37,617 nucleotides of DNA from Flavobacteriales bacterium BRH_c54 (GTDB taxonomy: Bacteria; Bacteroidota; Bacteroidia; Flavobacteriales_E; Vicingaceae): contig LADZ01000033.1 in NCBI GenBank assembly GCA_000961845.1, forward strand, positions 1 to 37,617, in the 5' to 3' direction. Below the pieces are notes generated by a model. That model was not told the DNA's origin and searched no databases. It saw only the letters and a list, made by a program, of their open reading frames with translations. Below, in pieces: positions 7,751 to 16,507 of this stretch; the stretch's first letter is position 1, and each line of letters begins with the position of its first letter. The position numbers were made by a program, and so were the translations under genes.

Positions 7751-8134
7751 ATGGAAAATATAGAAGCAAATAAATTAATAGAGAAAATTCAGAAAGACAT
7801 TAATAAATCAGGAATTGACGCAAAAAAAACAGTTGAAGCCTTAACACAACTTAGAACTTACGCTCTTGAAGAACAAGACCCTACTGCTACAAAAGTATTA
7901 CGTTTAGCTTACGAACACATTCAAGAACACGGAACATTTAATATTCCTATTCCTGCTGATGAATTGGTTGCTGACAATGATGATGACGAACCGGAGTTAA
8001 TTGAAAACTCTATTGAAACAGATGAAGAAAGAACCGAGAGTTTAGCTTACATGCTTTCTTTATTACTAGACAGACACAATCCAAACAACAGACAAGAATT
8101 GTTTGAATATAGAGATGCACTAAAAAATTATTAA
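7751..8134 (+). CDS. small acidic protein of unknown function
   Basis: The 127-aa soluble protein has no signal peptide or membrane segment, and I do not recognise a named family. The N-terminal two thirds look helical (IEANKLIEKIQKDI, then AKKTVEALTQLRTYALEEQDP). A very acidic linker around residues 73-97 (DNDDDEPELIENSIETDEE) follows, and a short helical C-terminus ends in YRDALKNY. It stands alone between the divergent AsmA gene and the convergent helicase, with its own perfect bidirectional terminator. The regular codon use and good start context (ATG, AT-rich leader) argue for a real gene. It resembles conserved hypothetical proteins of Flavobacteriales, but that is an impression only. 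Confidence 0.8.
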   Translation: MENIEANKLIEKIQKDINKSGIDAKKTVEALTQLRTYALEEQDPTATKVLRLAYEHIQEHGTFNIPIPADELVADNDDDEPELIENSIETDEERTESLAYMLSLLLDRHNPNNRQELFEYRDALKNY

Positions 8135-8150
8135 TTCAATTTATTATATT

Positions 8151-8188
8151 AAAAAAGAAAAGCAGCCAATTGGCTGCTTTTCTTTTTT
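8151..8188. terminator. bidirectional intrinsic terminator, 38-nt perfect palindrome
   Basis: The sequence is perfectly self-complementary over 38 nt. Its core AGCAGCCAATTGGCTGCT is flanked by an A-rich left arm and a T-rich right arm. It sits between convergent genes ending at 8134 and 8211, giving a GC-rich stem plus a U-tract in both directions. Confidence 0.93.
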
Positions 8189-8210
8189 AATAATTTTCTA
8201 TAGCTAAATA

Positions 8211-9467
8211 CTAAGAACTACTCTTAGATTTATTTCTTCTCCAATTATTTCTATTGCCGTTGTTTTTCGGTTTAGCTTTTTGTCCGTTATTGCTTTGTGG
8301 TTGTTTAGTTGGAACTAACTCCACTTTACTTTCATCTACATAAGGGTGAGTAGAAACTATAGGGATTTGTTGCTTAATTAATTTTTCAATGTCTTTTAAA
8401 TAAGGTCTTTCTTCTACATCGCAAAAAGAAATGGAAATTCCACTGGCACTTGCTCTTCCTGTTCTACCAATTCGGTGTACATACGTTTCTGGTACGTTGG
8501 GCAAATCATAATTAATTACCAATGCCAATTCCGAAATATCAATACCTCGAGCGGCAATATCGGTAGCTATTAACACTTTTGTTTTTCCTTCTTTAAAATT
8601 ACTTAATGCTCGTTGTCTTGCATTTTGAGATTTATTTCCATGTATGGCTTCAGCTGTAATGTTAGCTTTTGATAGTACCTTAACTACTTTATCGGCTCCG
8701 TGTTTGGTCCTTGCAAATACCAATGTTGAAACCGCATTTTCTTCTTTTAACACATGTACCAATAACTTAGTTTTGTCTGCTTTACTTACAAAATAAACGG
8801 CTTGACCTACTCTTTCGGCAGTGGCTTGCTCTGGTTTTACAGTAACGCTTTCATAATTTCCTAAAATTTTACTCGATAGCTCCACTATGGTTCTAGGCAT
8901 AGTTGCAGAGAAAAACAACGACTGACGTTTTACAGGAAGCTTGGTAATTAATTTTTTAATATCGTGTACAAACCCCATGTCTAGCATTTGGTCAGCTTCA
9001 TCTAATACAAAATATTCTACATTTTTAAGCGAAATAAATCCTTGGTTCATTAAATCTAATAAACGTCCCGGTGTTGCCACCAACACATCAACACCTCTTC
9101 TTAAGGCATTGGTTTGCGAACCTTGTTTTATCCCTCCAAAAATTACAGTATTGCGAATATCTGTATGTTCACCATATTCAGTAAAATTATCGGCTATTTG
9201 TATGGCTAATTCTCTTGTTGGGGTTACTATCAGTGCTTTTATCTGACGTTGATTTCTGTTTCGGGTTTTATCTAAATACAACTGTTGTAAAATAGGAATA
9301 GCAAAAGCAGCTGTTTTTCCTGTTCCTGTTTGAGCACAGCCTAATAAATCTTTACCTTTTAATAAAATAGGAATGGCTTGTTCTTGAATTGGTGTTGGAT
9401 GAGTGTATCCTTTTTGTTGTAATGCCTTTAGAATAGGCTCTATTACTTCTAGTTCTTTAAATGTCAT
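8211..9467 (-). CDS. DEAD-box ATP-dependent RNA helicase
   Basis: The 418-aa helicase (from ATG at 9467; a longer TTG start at 9476 is less likely) carries the full DEAD-box set. The Q-motif region is [14 protein letters not shown]...TPIQEQAIP, motif I is AQTGTGKT (45-52), motif II is DEAD (156-159) and motif III is SAT (187-189). Conserved late motifs include [19 protein letters not shown] and [10 protein letters not shown] short basic, Asn/Gln-rich tail ([10 protein letters not shown] end) probably adds RNA affinity, as in RhlE-type proteins. The likely role is RNA remodelling in ribosome assembly or cold growth. The Q-motif phenylalanine is residue 3, so the start cannot be further downstream. 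A TAnnTTTG box lies only six bases before the ATG, suggesting a leaderless mRNA. Confidence 0.95.
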   Translation of the reverse strand: MTFKELEVIEPILKALQQKGYTHPTPIQEQAIPILLKGKDLLGCAQTGTGKTAAFAIPILQQLYLDKTRNRNQRQIKALIVTPTRELAIQIADNFTEYGEHTDIRNTVIFGGIKQGSQTNALRRGVDVLVATPGRLLDLMNQGFISLKNVEYFVLDEADQMLDMGFVHDIKKLITKLPVKRQSLFFSATMPRTIVELSSKILGNYESVTVKPEQATAERVGQAVYFVSKADKTKLLVHVLKEENAVSTLVFARTKHGADKVVKVLSKANITAEAIHGNKSQNARQRALSNFKEGKTKVLIATDIAARGIDISELALVINYDLPNVPETYVHRIGRTGRASASGISISFCDVEERPYLKDIEKLIKQQIPIVSTHPYVDESKVELVPTKQPQSNNGQKAKPKNNGNRNNWRRNKSKSSS

Positions 9468-9473
9468 ATACTG

Positions 9474-9481
9474 CAAAAGTA
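9474..9481 (-). promoter_or_regulatory. -7 box of the DEAD-box helicase gene, near-leaderless
   Basis: The minus strand reads TACTTTTG, a full match to TAnnTTTG, followed by six bases and the ATG. No TTTG -33 element is visible at 19-20 nt. If used, transcription would begin at or near the A of the ATG. Confidence 0.4.
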
Positions 9482-9608
9482 GGTTATTTAGTTGAATAAT
9501 TTTTTCCCCACCCTAAACAAACAATTTTTTGTTAAAAACACGTTATACTCATAAGGAATTGGCTCAATTTTAGCCTTAATTTTATAGCACATCAATTAAT
9601 TGTATTTC

Positions 9609-12572
9609 ATGAAGCGTTTCATAAGTTTTTCTTTTTTGTTATTTCTTGCCTCAAGTGCTTTTGTTGAGCCAACTATGGAAGTTCCCAAACCTAAAAATAC
9701 GCTACCTGAATTTATCATTAATGAAACTCCTTGGGCAGATTCGCTTATCCAAACGCTAACGTTAGATGAAAAAATTGGTCAGCTGTTAATGGTGGCTGCT
9801 TATTCTAACAAAGATGATAAACATATTGCAGAAATTGAAAAACTAATAACAGAAAACCACATTGGTGGATTAATCTTTATGCAGGGCGGTCCTGTCCGTG
9901 AGGTAACGCTTTACAACCATTACCAGCAAAAAAGCAAAATACCTTTATTAATTTCTATTGATGGCGAATGGGGCTTGGCAATGCGTTTAGATAGTACCAT
10001 AAAGTATCCTTGGCAAATGACCTTGGGAGCTATTCAAAACAATGATTTAATTTATCAGATGGGAGTGGATATTGGCGAACAATGTAAGCGACTAAGTATT
10101 CAGGTAAATTTTGCTCCTGTGGTAGATATTAATGTAAACCCTAAAAATCCGATTATTAATGCTCGTTCCTTTGGCGAACAAAAAGAAAATGTTGCCCTAA
10201 AAGGAATTGCCTACATGCAAGGAATGCAAGCTGTAAAGGTAATGGCTAATGCCAAACATTTTCCCGGTCACGGAGATACAGACAAAGATTCTCATAAAGC
10301 CCTTCCTGTTATTAATCACTCTAAAAACAGAATGGACAGCATAGAACTTTATCCATTTAAAGAATTAATCAACAAGCAATTAGCGAGTATGATGGTGGCT
10401 CACTTAGATATTCCCGCTTACGCAGAAGAAGCAGGAACTGCCACTACCTTATCAAAAAATGTGGTAACGCATTTACTAAAAGATACCTTGGGTTTTAAAG
10501 GATTAATTTTTACTGATGCACTAAATATGAAAGGCGTTAGCAATTTATTTCCTCCGGGAGTGGTGGATGTAAAAGCCTTATTAGCAGGAAATGATGTCTT
10601 GCTTTTTTCAGGCGATGTACCAACAGCCATTACTGAAATAAAAAAAGCTATTGAAAATGGAGAGATTTCCGAAGAAGAAATTACTACTCGTTGTCTAAAA
10701 ATATTAAAAGCCAAAGAATGGACTGGGGTTCATAAAAACAAGCAAATAGCTACTGAAAATCTGTATAACGACTTAAACAAAAAAACCTATGAAGTGCATA
10801 ACAAAAAGCTATTTCATGCTGCTTTAACGGTACTTAAAAACGATGCTGACATTTTACCCATAAAAACCTTAGATACGCTTAATATTGCTAGTTTAAGTAT
10901 TGGTAATGAAGGTGAAAATCATTTTCAGCAAACCTTAGATTTATACACCAACATTACACATTATTCTACCGAAGATATCTCTAAAGAGGATACGCTTAAA
11001 CTCTTAAAAAACCTTAGCAAGCATAACTTGGTAATTATTGGGATTCATAAATCAGATAAACATCCTTGGAAAAAATATGATATTGATACTGCTACTAAAT
11101 CATTTATAACTCAACTGCAAGAAAAAACAAACATTATCCTTACCGTTTTTGCTAATCCGTATAGCTTAATAGATTTCCCTGAAGCAGAAAATACTGACGG
11201 ATTAATTATGGCTTATCAAAATAATCCTTACGCCCAAAGTGGAGCGGCTCAACTTATTTTTGGAGCTATTGGTGCCAACGGAAAATTGCCTGTAAGTGTT
11301 TCCGAAAACTTAATTGCAGGAACAGGAATTGACATTAACCCTATTGGCAGGTTGGCTTATGGCGAGCCTGAAGATGTTGGCTTACGTACCGAAGATTTGT
11401 ATCGCATAGATTCCATTGCTTTATCGGGAATTTTAGAACAAGCCTATCCCGGTTGTCAGGTTTTTGTAGCTAAAAACAACAAAGTAATTTACCACAAAGC
11501 TTTTGGACATCACACTTATGATAATAAAATTCCTACCACCATTAATTCTATTTACGATGTGGCTTCGGTAACAAAAATTTCTGCTTCTTTGTTGGGGTTA
11601 ATGCAATTGCAAGATAAAGGTAAATTAAGTTTAGACCTCAACTTATGTGATTATTTGTCGGATTTAATCCCTGATAGTTCTGAATATGGCAACCTTAATT
11701 TAAGAGAAATTTTGGCTCACCAATCGGGCCTACAAGCTTGGGTTCCATTTTATGTTAAAACCATGCGAAATGGTGTGTTAGATTCTGTAATTTACAGCAA
11801 AGATTCTACTGTTTATTATCCTTACAGAGTTGCCGAAAACCTTTATATTAACCAGGAATATCCCGATTTTATTTTTCAACGCATATTAAGAGGCCCTATA
11901 AAAACCAAGGAATATCGATACAGCGATTTAGGCTATTATTTTATGATGAAAATTATTGAAAAGCAATCGGGAAAATCCTTATCACAATATGTAGATGACG
12001 TTTATTCACAAATGGGAATGAGCACTGCGGGCTATATTCCGAGAAGAAAATTTCCATTAGACAGAATTGTACCAACGGAAAACGACAAAATTTTCAGAAA
12101 ACAACTTATTCATGGTGATGTTCATGATCCGGGTTCTGCTATGCTGGGCGGAGTTGGCGGACATGCAGGTGTATTTTCTAATGCCAACGACATGGGTAAA
12201 TTAATGCAAATGTATTTAAACAAAGGTTTTTATGGTGGCAAACGATACATTAGTGAGGAAACGCTAAATGAATACATTAAATGTCAGTTTTGTGATGAAA
12301 GTGACAACCGTAGAGCTGCTGGTTTCGACAAACCAATGATGGAAGGTGGCGGACCAACTTGTAATTGTGTTTCTTTTGATAGTTTTGGTCACTCAGGTTT
12401 TACGGGAACACTCGTTTGGGCTGACCCTGTAGAACAAGTAGTTTATGTATTTATGTCTAACCGAATACATCCTGATGCAGAAAACAAAAAGTTACTAAAA
12501 ATGAATATTAGAACAGATATTCAACAAGTAATTTATGATGCTATAAATAAGCAGAAACAGTTAGTGGATTAA
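9609..12572 (+). CDS. exported GH3 (NagZ-like) / serine beta-lactamase-like fusion
   Basis: The 987-aa fusion has a signal peptide at about 1-20. The N-terminal half is a glycoside hydrolase family 3 domain of the beta-N-acetylglucosaminidase type. It has KHFPGHGDTDKDSH, with the D227-H229 acid/base dyad known from bacterial NagZ, and IFTDALNMKG, with nucleophile D303. A GH3 C-terminal-like region follows to about 590. The C-terminal third is a class C beta-lactamase / penicillin-binding-like serine hydrolase: S653 and K656 in SVTK, the Y-S-D triad at 771-773, and HSGFTGT at about 928. All catalytic residues appear present. The likely role is combined trimming of peptidoglycan sugar and peptide in the periplasm. 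The ATG at 9609 is chosen because it starts the signal peptide (MKRFISFSF). Confidence 0.92.
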   Translation: MKRFISFSFLLFLASSAFVEPTMEVPKPKNTLPEFIINETPWADSLIQTLTLDEKIGQLLMVAAYSNKDDKHIAEIEKLITENHIGGLIFMQGGPVREVTLYNHYQQKSKIPLLISIDGEWGLAMRLDSTIKYPWQMTLGAIQNNDLIYQMGVDIGEQCKRLSIQVNFAPVVDINVNPKNPIINARSFGEQKENVALKGIAYMQGMQAVKVMANAKHFPGHGDTDKDSHKALPVINHSKNRMDSIELYPFKELINKQLASMMVAHLDIPAYAEEAGTATTLSKNVVTHLLKDTLGFKGLIFTDALNMKGVSNLFPPGVVDVKALLAGNDVLLFSGDVPTAITEIKKAIENGEISEEEITTRCLKILKAKEWTGVHKNKQIATENLYNDLNKKTYEVHNKKLFHAALTVLKNDADILPIKTLDTLNIASLSIGNEGENHFQQTLDLYTNITHYSTEDISKEDTLKLLKNLSKHNLVIIGIHKSDKHPWKKYDIDTATKSFITQLQEKTNIILTVFANPYSLIDFPEAENTDGLIMAYQNNPYAQSGAAQLIFGAIGANGKLPVSVSENLIAGTGIDINPIGRLAYGEPEDVGLRTEDLYRIDSIALSGILEQAYPGCQVFVAKNNKVIYHKAFGHHTYDNKIPTTINSIYDVASVTKISASLLGLMQLQDKGKLSLDLNLCDYLSDLIPDSSEYGNLNLREILAHQSGLQAWVPFYVKTMRNGVLDSVIYSKDSTVYYPYRVAENLYINQEYPDFIFQRILRGPIKTKEYRYSDLGYYFMMKIIEKQSGKSLSQYVDDVYSQMGMSTAGYIPRRKFPLDRIVPTENDKIFRKQLIHGDVHDPGSAMLGGVGGHAGVFSNANDMGKLMQMYLNKGFYGGKRYISEETLNEYIKCQFCDESDNRRAAGFDKPMMEGGGPTCNCVSFDSFGHSGFTGTLVWADPVEQVVYVFMSNRIHPDAENKKLLKMNIRTDIQQVIYDAINKQKQLVD

Positions 12573-12681
12573 AACACTACTAAAACATAAGTAATAGAAA
12601 TAATTATTACATTTGGGGTAAAGATACAGTACGGATAAAGAGTACTAGTGTTGTTTATCCACATGTTAACAAACATATAAT

Positions 12682-13665
12682 ATGAGTAAAATTATTTCAG
12701 TATTAACCCTATTACTTTTAACCATTTTTGCAAATGGGAACAATACCACTTCTTACTATATTGACTACAAACCAAAAGACTTTAATTTATTAAACAATGC
12801 ATATCTAGAATTATATCATTCTAAAGAAAAAATCGATGCATATCACGATAATTACACCGTTCCTCTTACTTATTCCGAACAAAAATTAATAAAAGGAGAT
12901 GATTCTAAACCTATCTCATTCAAAATGGATAGTAGTCTAAGATTTTGTTTCTTTTCAAAAGAAGGTTTAAATGAATTATTCTTTATTGGGTTTTCACCAA
13001 ACTTCATTATAGGCAACCAAAACAAAAGAATTGAACCTATTCTTGAAATACCTCTTTCAGAATACAAGAGAATTCTAAAGAAAGAAGATTATCTAAACTT
13101 ATTAAAAGAATTAAAATCTATTTTCCCTAATGTGCTATCCGATAGTATAATACATAATAAAGATTCACAAGACATACCTATACTCAAATATGATTTTACA
13201 GAACATTCTATTTTATTTCAATTTAATCTTTTTGGTTATTATTCTGGGTCTTGTGATTATAGATTAATGCAGGAAAAAGGAGTGAAATTCTATGAAAATC
13301 CGAATCTTAAAGATTCTCTTACTAGTTTTATAAAAATAAGCGATTTTTTTATAAAAAAAATAAAATGGGAAGACCAAATAATTGTGGATGAAAGCAACAA
13401 AATAAAAAGTATTTACTTCACTAATAATATTGAATTTATCGAAAAAGTAGACTCAATTTATTATAACTTAATTTCTGAAATAACTATTAGAATTTCATCT
13501 GATTTTATTGGAATTAGAATTGACAAGATAGATGCTTTGAATGATAAAAAAAATACTATTTGGTTATATTTTCCTGACTTTTTAAATTCAATTGAAGACT
13601 TCGAAGTAAGAAATGGACTTAATTTTACAAGATATTCAATGCTAAGAAATCAATTTAAAAAATAA
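12682..13665 (+). CDS. exported protein of unknown function
   Basis: The 327-aa protein begins with a clear Sec signal peptide (MSKIISVLTLLLLTIFANG, cleavage near residue 19), so it is periplasmic or surface-located. I do not recognise a domain. The body is rich in K, I, N, F and Y with several short beta-like segments, a single central GYYSGSCDYRLM segment, and no internal repeats or transmembrane stretches. It is more AT-rich than the neighbouring GH3 fusion and lies 109 bp after it, with a non-coding, repeat-like region behind it. It may be a lineage-specific or recently acquired gene. No terminator is obvious. Confidence 0.75.
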   Translation: MSKIISVLTLLLLTIFANGNNTTSYYIDYKPKDFNLLNNAYLELYHSKEKIDAYHDNYTVPLTYSEQKLIKGDDSKPISFKMDSSLRFCFFSKEGLNELFFIGFSPNFIIGNQNKRIEPILEIPLSEYKRILKKEDYLNLLKELKSIFPNVLSDSIIHNKDSQDIPILKYDFTEHSILFQFNLFGYYSGSCDYRLMQEKGVKFYENPNLKDSLTSFIKISDFFIKKIKWEDQIIVDESNKIKSIYFTNNIEFIEKVDSIYYNLISEITIRISSDFIGIRIDKIDALNDKKNTIWLYFPDFLNSIEDFEVRNGLNFTRYSMLRNQFKK

Positions 13666-13830
13666 CGATTTGCTGACACTCTGTATATTGCATTTTGCTT
13701 GTGAGTAGTTTAGCTATTTGAAACTTTTGTAAGTAGATGTTTTCCGCCCCCTCAATTTTAGCGAAGCATAACTCGCGAATTATAAGATTAAGTAATTTCT
13801 CGATAAGCGGATTTCTATTTCCTGATTAAC

Positions 13831-13894
13831 AAGATATCTCTGTATCATTTTACTAAGCTTCGTTCCTCAGCTTGTAAAATTTCAATCGATATGA
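13831..13894. repeat. REP-like extragenic palindrome (candidate)
   Basis: ATTTTAC-T-AAGCT (13847-13859) pairs with AGCTTGTAAAAT (13869-13880), a 12-bp stem with one bulged T and a 9-nt loop. It is nested inside ATATC (13834-13838) and GATAT (13888-13892). GTCATATCGA-like ends are typical of dispersed extragenic palindromes in Bacteroidota. No copy exists elsewhere in this window, so repeat status is unproven. The rest of 13666-13949 shows no gene. Confidence 0.4.
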
Positions 13895-13949
13895 CAATAC
13901 GATTGGCTTTGTACGGTAGAAAAGTTCTTCATCTAGGAATTTAGGGCTT

Positions 13950-16370
13950 TTACCCTCCTTCAAAATCACCATTAAAATCTCTCTGGTAATTTTCTTGTCT
14001 TTTCTTTTGCTGATTAATTCTATAGGAGAAACTTAAACGAGCCCAACGTGTTCTCCATTGTCTTTCATTTACAGAGATGAAATTATCTCCTTCTGCAGTG
14101 CCTCTCCATTTACGGGTATTAAAAATATCGTTCACATTAAACGTAATGGTTCCCTTGCCTTTTAGCAAATCGAACGAAAAACCAGCGTCTAAAGAATACA
14201 TTGCTTTATCACTCCCTTGTACCTCCTGACGAGGAGCTCTATAAAAAGCTGATGCCTGTAAATTCACTTTCTTTTTTATTGTCCATTTTGAGTTTAACCT
14301 CGTTGACCAAGTATAAGTATCTGCATCATAACGTTGGTTATTCAATTCACCTTCCTGAATTTCTCTAAAAAAATTAAAACTACCTCTTACACTCCACACT
14401 TTAAAAGGATCGTAAGAACCAGAAAACTCAACACCATAAGCATCTCTTGTTCCTAAGTTATAAGGCAATCTTATGGTATTTCCTTCATCATCTGGAACAA
14501 TAATTCTGGTAATTACATCAGTGGTATATCGGTAATAAACACTAGAAAGCAAAGAACCTTTTTTCCACATTTTTAAATAACCTGCTTCATAAGAATCTGA
14601 AAATTCAGGATTTAAATTGGGGTTCCCAGTAAAAACATTTCTAGCATCGCTAAAACTAAAAAATGGCAATAGATACCAATGTCTCGGTCGTTGAATTCTC
14701 TTACTATAACTCAATTGAACAGAAGTTTCTTTTTTTAATTCATACGAAAAATGTACACTCGGAAACAAGTTGAAATATTGTCTGTTATTTTCTTCATCCG
14801 TTAATTTTAACAACGTAGTTACATCGGAATATTCAGCCCTTACACCCAACTGATAAGAAAATTTCTTTTTTACTTTATTACCAAACATCATGTAGGCAGC
14901 ATAAATATTCTCATTATATTCCATATCGTTATAAAAACCTGGTAAGGCTTCAAATTGTTGAGAAGCATCATTAAAAGTCCCTACTCCATAAGGATTAGTA
15001 AGCGTTCTTAAGGTAGATTTTAAACCTGTTTCAAATTTTCCTTCCTTATACGGATGAACATAGTCTGCTTGAAACAACCAATCGTCAGATTTTTCATTAT
15101 TAAATACACTTTGAACAGAGTTTTGAGAGGCATCAGTAGATTTTTGGTAAATAAAAGAATCTTCAAAATCCATTGCTCCCGATTTTTGAGCGTCTATGGT
15201 AAACAATCTATTTTTTTGCTTAAAAGTCTTTCTGTAATTAAAAGAAACATCATAAGAAGATAAGTCTTTATCTTCCACCTCATCTCTATTTACCACTTGT
15301 ACAGGAATATCTAAACTATTATAATCAGAATATTGAAGTTCTACACTATTATCGGCATCTCCAGCATTAAAACTACCTGAAAGCGTTACAGAATTATGCT
15401 CATTAATATCATAACTTGTTCCAGCTCTAAAATTATGGTTAATGGTATTTCGCTCATTTTTCGATACACTTTCATAACTAAAAGATGTATCGGGATAGAA
15501 AAAACGTTGAGTAGAAATACTTGTTCCTGGAGATTCTCTATAATTTACACCGTAACCGAAAAAATAGTTTATCTTTTCTTTTTTGATGTTTAAGTTAAAC
15601 CCTCCACCATAATTACTTGGGTAGCCAACATCGACATTTACAGAACCATTTATACCTTCTCTTTTATCTTTTTTAAGAATAATATTGATAATTCCCACTT
15701 CACCTTCAGCATCGTATCTTGATGAAGGATTGGTAATTACCTCAATTTTTTCAATCTGATTTCCTTGCAATTGTTTTAATGCCTGAGAAGTACTCATACC
15801 AGTCATACCAGAAGGTTTACCATTTATTAAAATCCTTACATTTCCGCTTCCTCTTAAACTCACATTTCCATCAATATCAACATCTACAGAAGGAACACTA
15901 TTTAATACCTCAGTAGCATCTGCCCCTTGATTGGTAATGTCTTTATCTACATTAAAAACACGCTTATCCAAATCCATCTCCATCAGCTTTTTTTCTTCTA
16001 CCACCTCAAATTCATCTAAAGCTAATGAAGATGATTTCATCACAATTTTCTTCATTTCTACTGCTTTATTAGCAATTTCTATGTTAGGAATGATTTTACT
16101 CTCAAAACTTAAAAAAGATAACTTAGCGTAGTAATTTCCGTTAGGAAGTGGAATTTTAAATTTCCCATCCATATCGGTTGCAACACCTTTTACATAAGTA
16201 GAGTCAGCAGTTTTATAAATAGCCACCGCTACATAAGGCAGCACCTCTCCCTTAGCATCAGTAACTTTTCCTGAAAAATCGTATGTTTTTCCTCCACCTT
16301 GAGCCAACAAAGTAGTAGTAAAAACAAAAGCAATAAGTAGCTGAAGAAATATAATTTTTGCAAATTTCAT
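13950..16370 (-). CDS. TonB-dependent receptor-like outer membrane beta-barrel protein
   Basis: The 806-aa outer-membrane protein has a signal peptide at about 1-23 (LLIAFVFTTTLLAQ). A carboxypeptidase-regulatory-like domain follows at about 29-110 (SGKVTDAKGEVLPYVAVAIYK). The plug has NQGADATEVLNSVPSVDVDIDGNVSLRG and VRILINGKPSG at about 145-190, then EKIEVITNPSSRYDAEGEVGIINI. A long aromatic-rich beta-barrel runs to the C-terminus, as in the outer-membrane beta-barrel (OMP_b-brl_3) family. Substrate is unknown, and no SusD partner is nearby, which argues against a polysaccharide-utilisation locus. The barrel ends about 25 residues before the C-terminus, followed by an RQENYQRDFNG tail. A TAnnTTTG box seven bases before the ATG may give a near-leaderless mRNA. 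It is divergent from the metallophosphoesterase. Confidence 0.9.
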   Translation of the reverse strand: MKFAKIIFLQLLIAFVFTTTLLAQGGGKTYDFSGKVTDAKGEVLPYVAVAIYKTADSTYVKGVATDMDGKFKIPLPNGNYYAKLSFLSFESKIIPNIEIANKAVEMKKIVMKSSSLALDEFEVVEEKKLMEMDLDKRVFNVDKDITNQGADATEVLNSVPSVDVDIDGNVSLRGSGNVRILINGKPSGMTGMSTSQALKQLQGNQIEKIEVITNPSSRYDAEGEVGIINIILKKDKREGINGSVNVDVGYPSNYGGGFNLNIKKEKINYFFGYGVNYRESPGTSISTQRFFYPDTSFSYESVSKNERNTINHNFRAGTSYDINEHNSVTLSGSFNAGDADNSVELQYSDYNSLDIPVQVVNRDEVEDKDLSSYDVSFNYRKTFKQKNRLFTIDAQKSGAMDFEDSFIYQKSTDASQNSVQSVFNNEKSDDWLFQADYVHPYKEGKFETGLKSTLRTLTNPYGVGTFNDASQQFEALPGFYNDMEYNENIYAAYMMFGNKVKKKFSYQLGVRAEYSDVTTLLKLTDEENNRQYFNLFPSVHFSYELKKETSVQLSYSKRIQRPRHWYLLPFFSFSDARNVFTGNPNLNPEFSDSYEAGYLKMWKKGSLLSSVYYRYTTDVITRIIVPDDEGNTIRLPYNLGTRDAYGVEFSGSYDPFKVWSVRGSFNFFREIQEGELNNQRYDADTYTWSTRLNSKWTIKKKVNLQASAFYRAPRQEVQGSDKAMYSLDAGFSFDLLKGKGTITFNVNDIFNTRKWRGTAEGDNFISVNERQWRTRWARLSFSYRINQQKKRQENYQRDFNGDFEGG

Positions 16371-16377
16371 AAGCCAA

Positions 16378-16385
16378 CAAAACTA
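16378..16385 (-). promoter_or_regulatory. -7 box of the outer-membrane receptor gene, near-leaderless
   Basis: The minus strand reads TAGTTTTG, a full TAnnTTTG match, then seven bases and the ATG. No convincing TTTG lies 19-20 nt upstream. This is the same arrangement as before the helicase gene. Confidence 0.35.
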
Positions 16386-16507
16386 AGAATAAGCATTTTT
16401 AGATTAATATTTTTAGGAGATTTTAACATTAAAATAATCTGTTTAACTTAAGGGAAGTAAAGAATATCAAGGATTTTGCGTTCCTTTGTACTCCTATCTA
16501 AAAAAAC

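Noticed and set aside
9600-9608. TTG start for the GH3 fusion three codons upstream
   Set aside because: The ATG at 9609 begins a standard signal peptide, so the longer form is unlikely.
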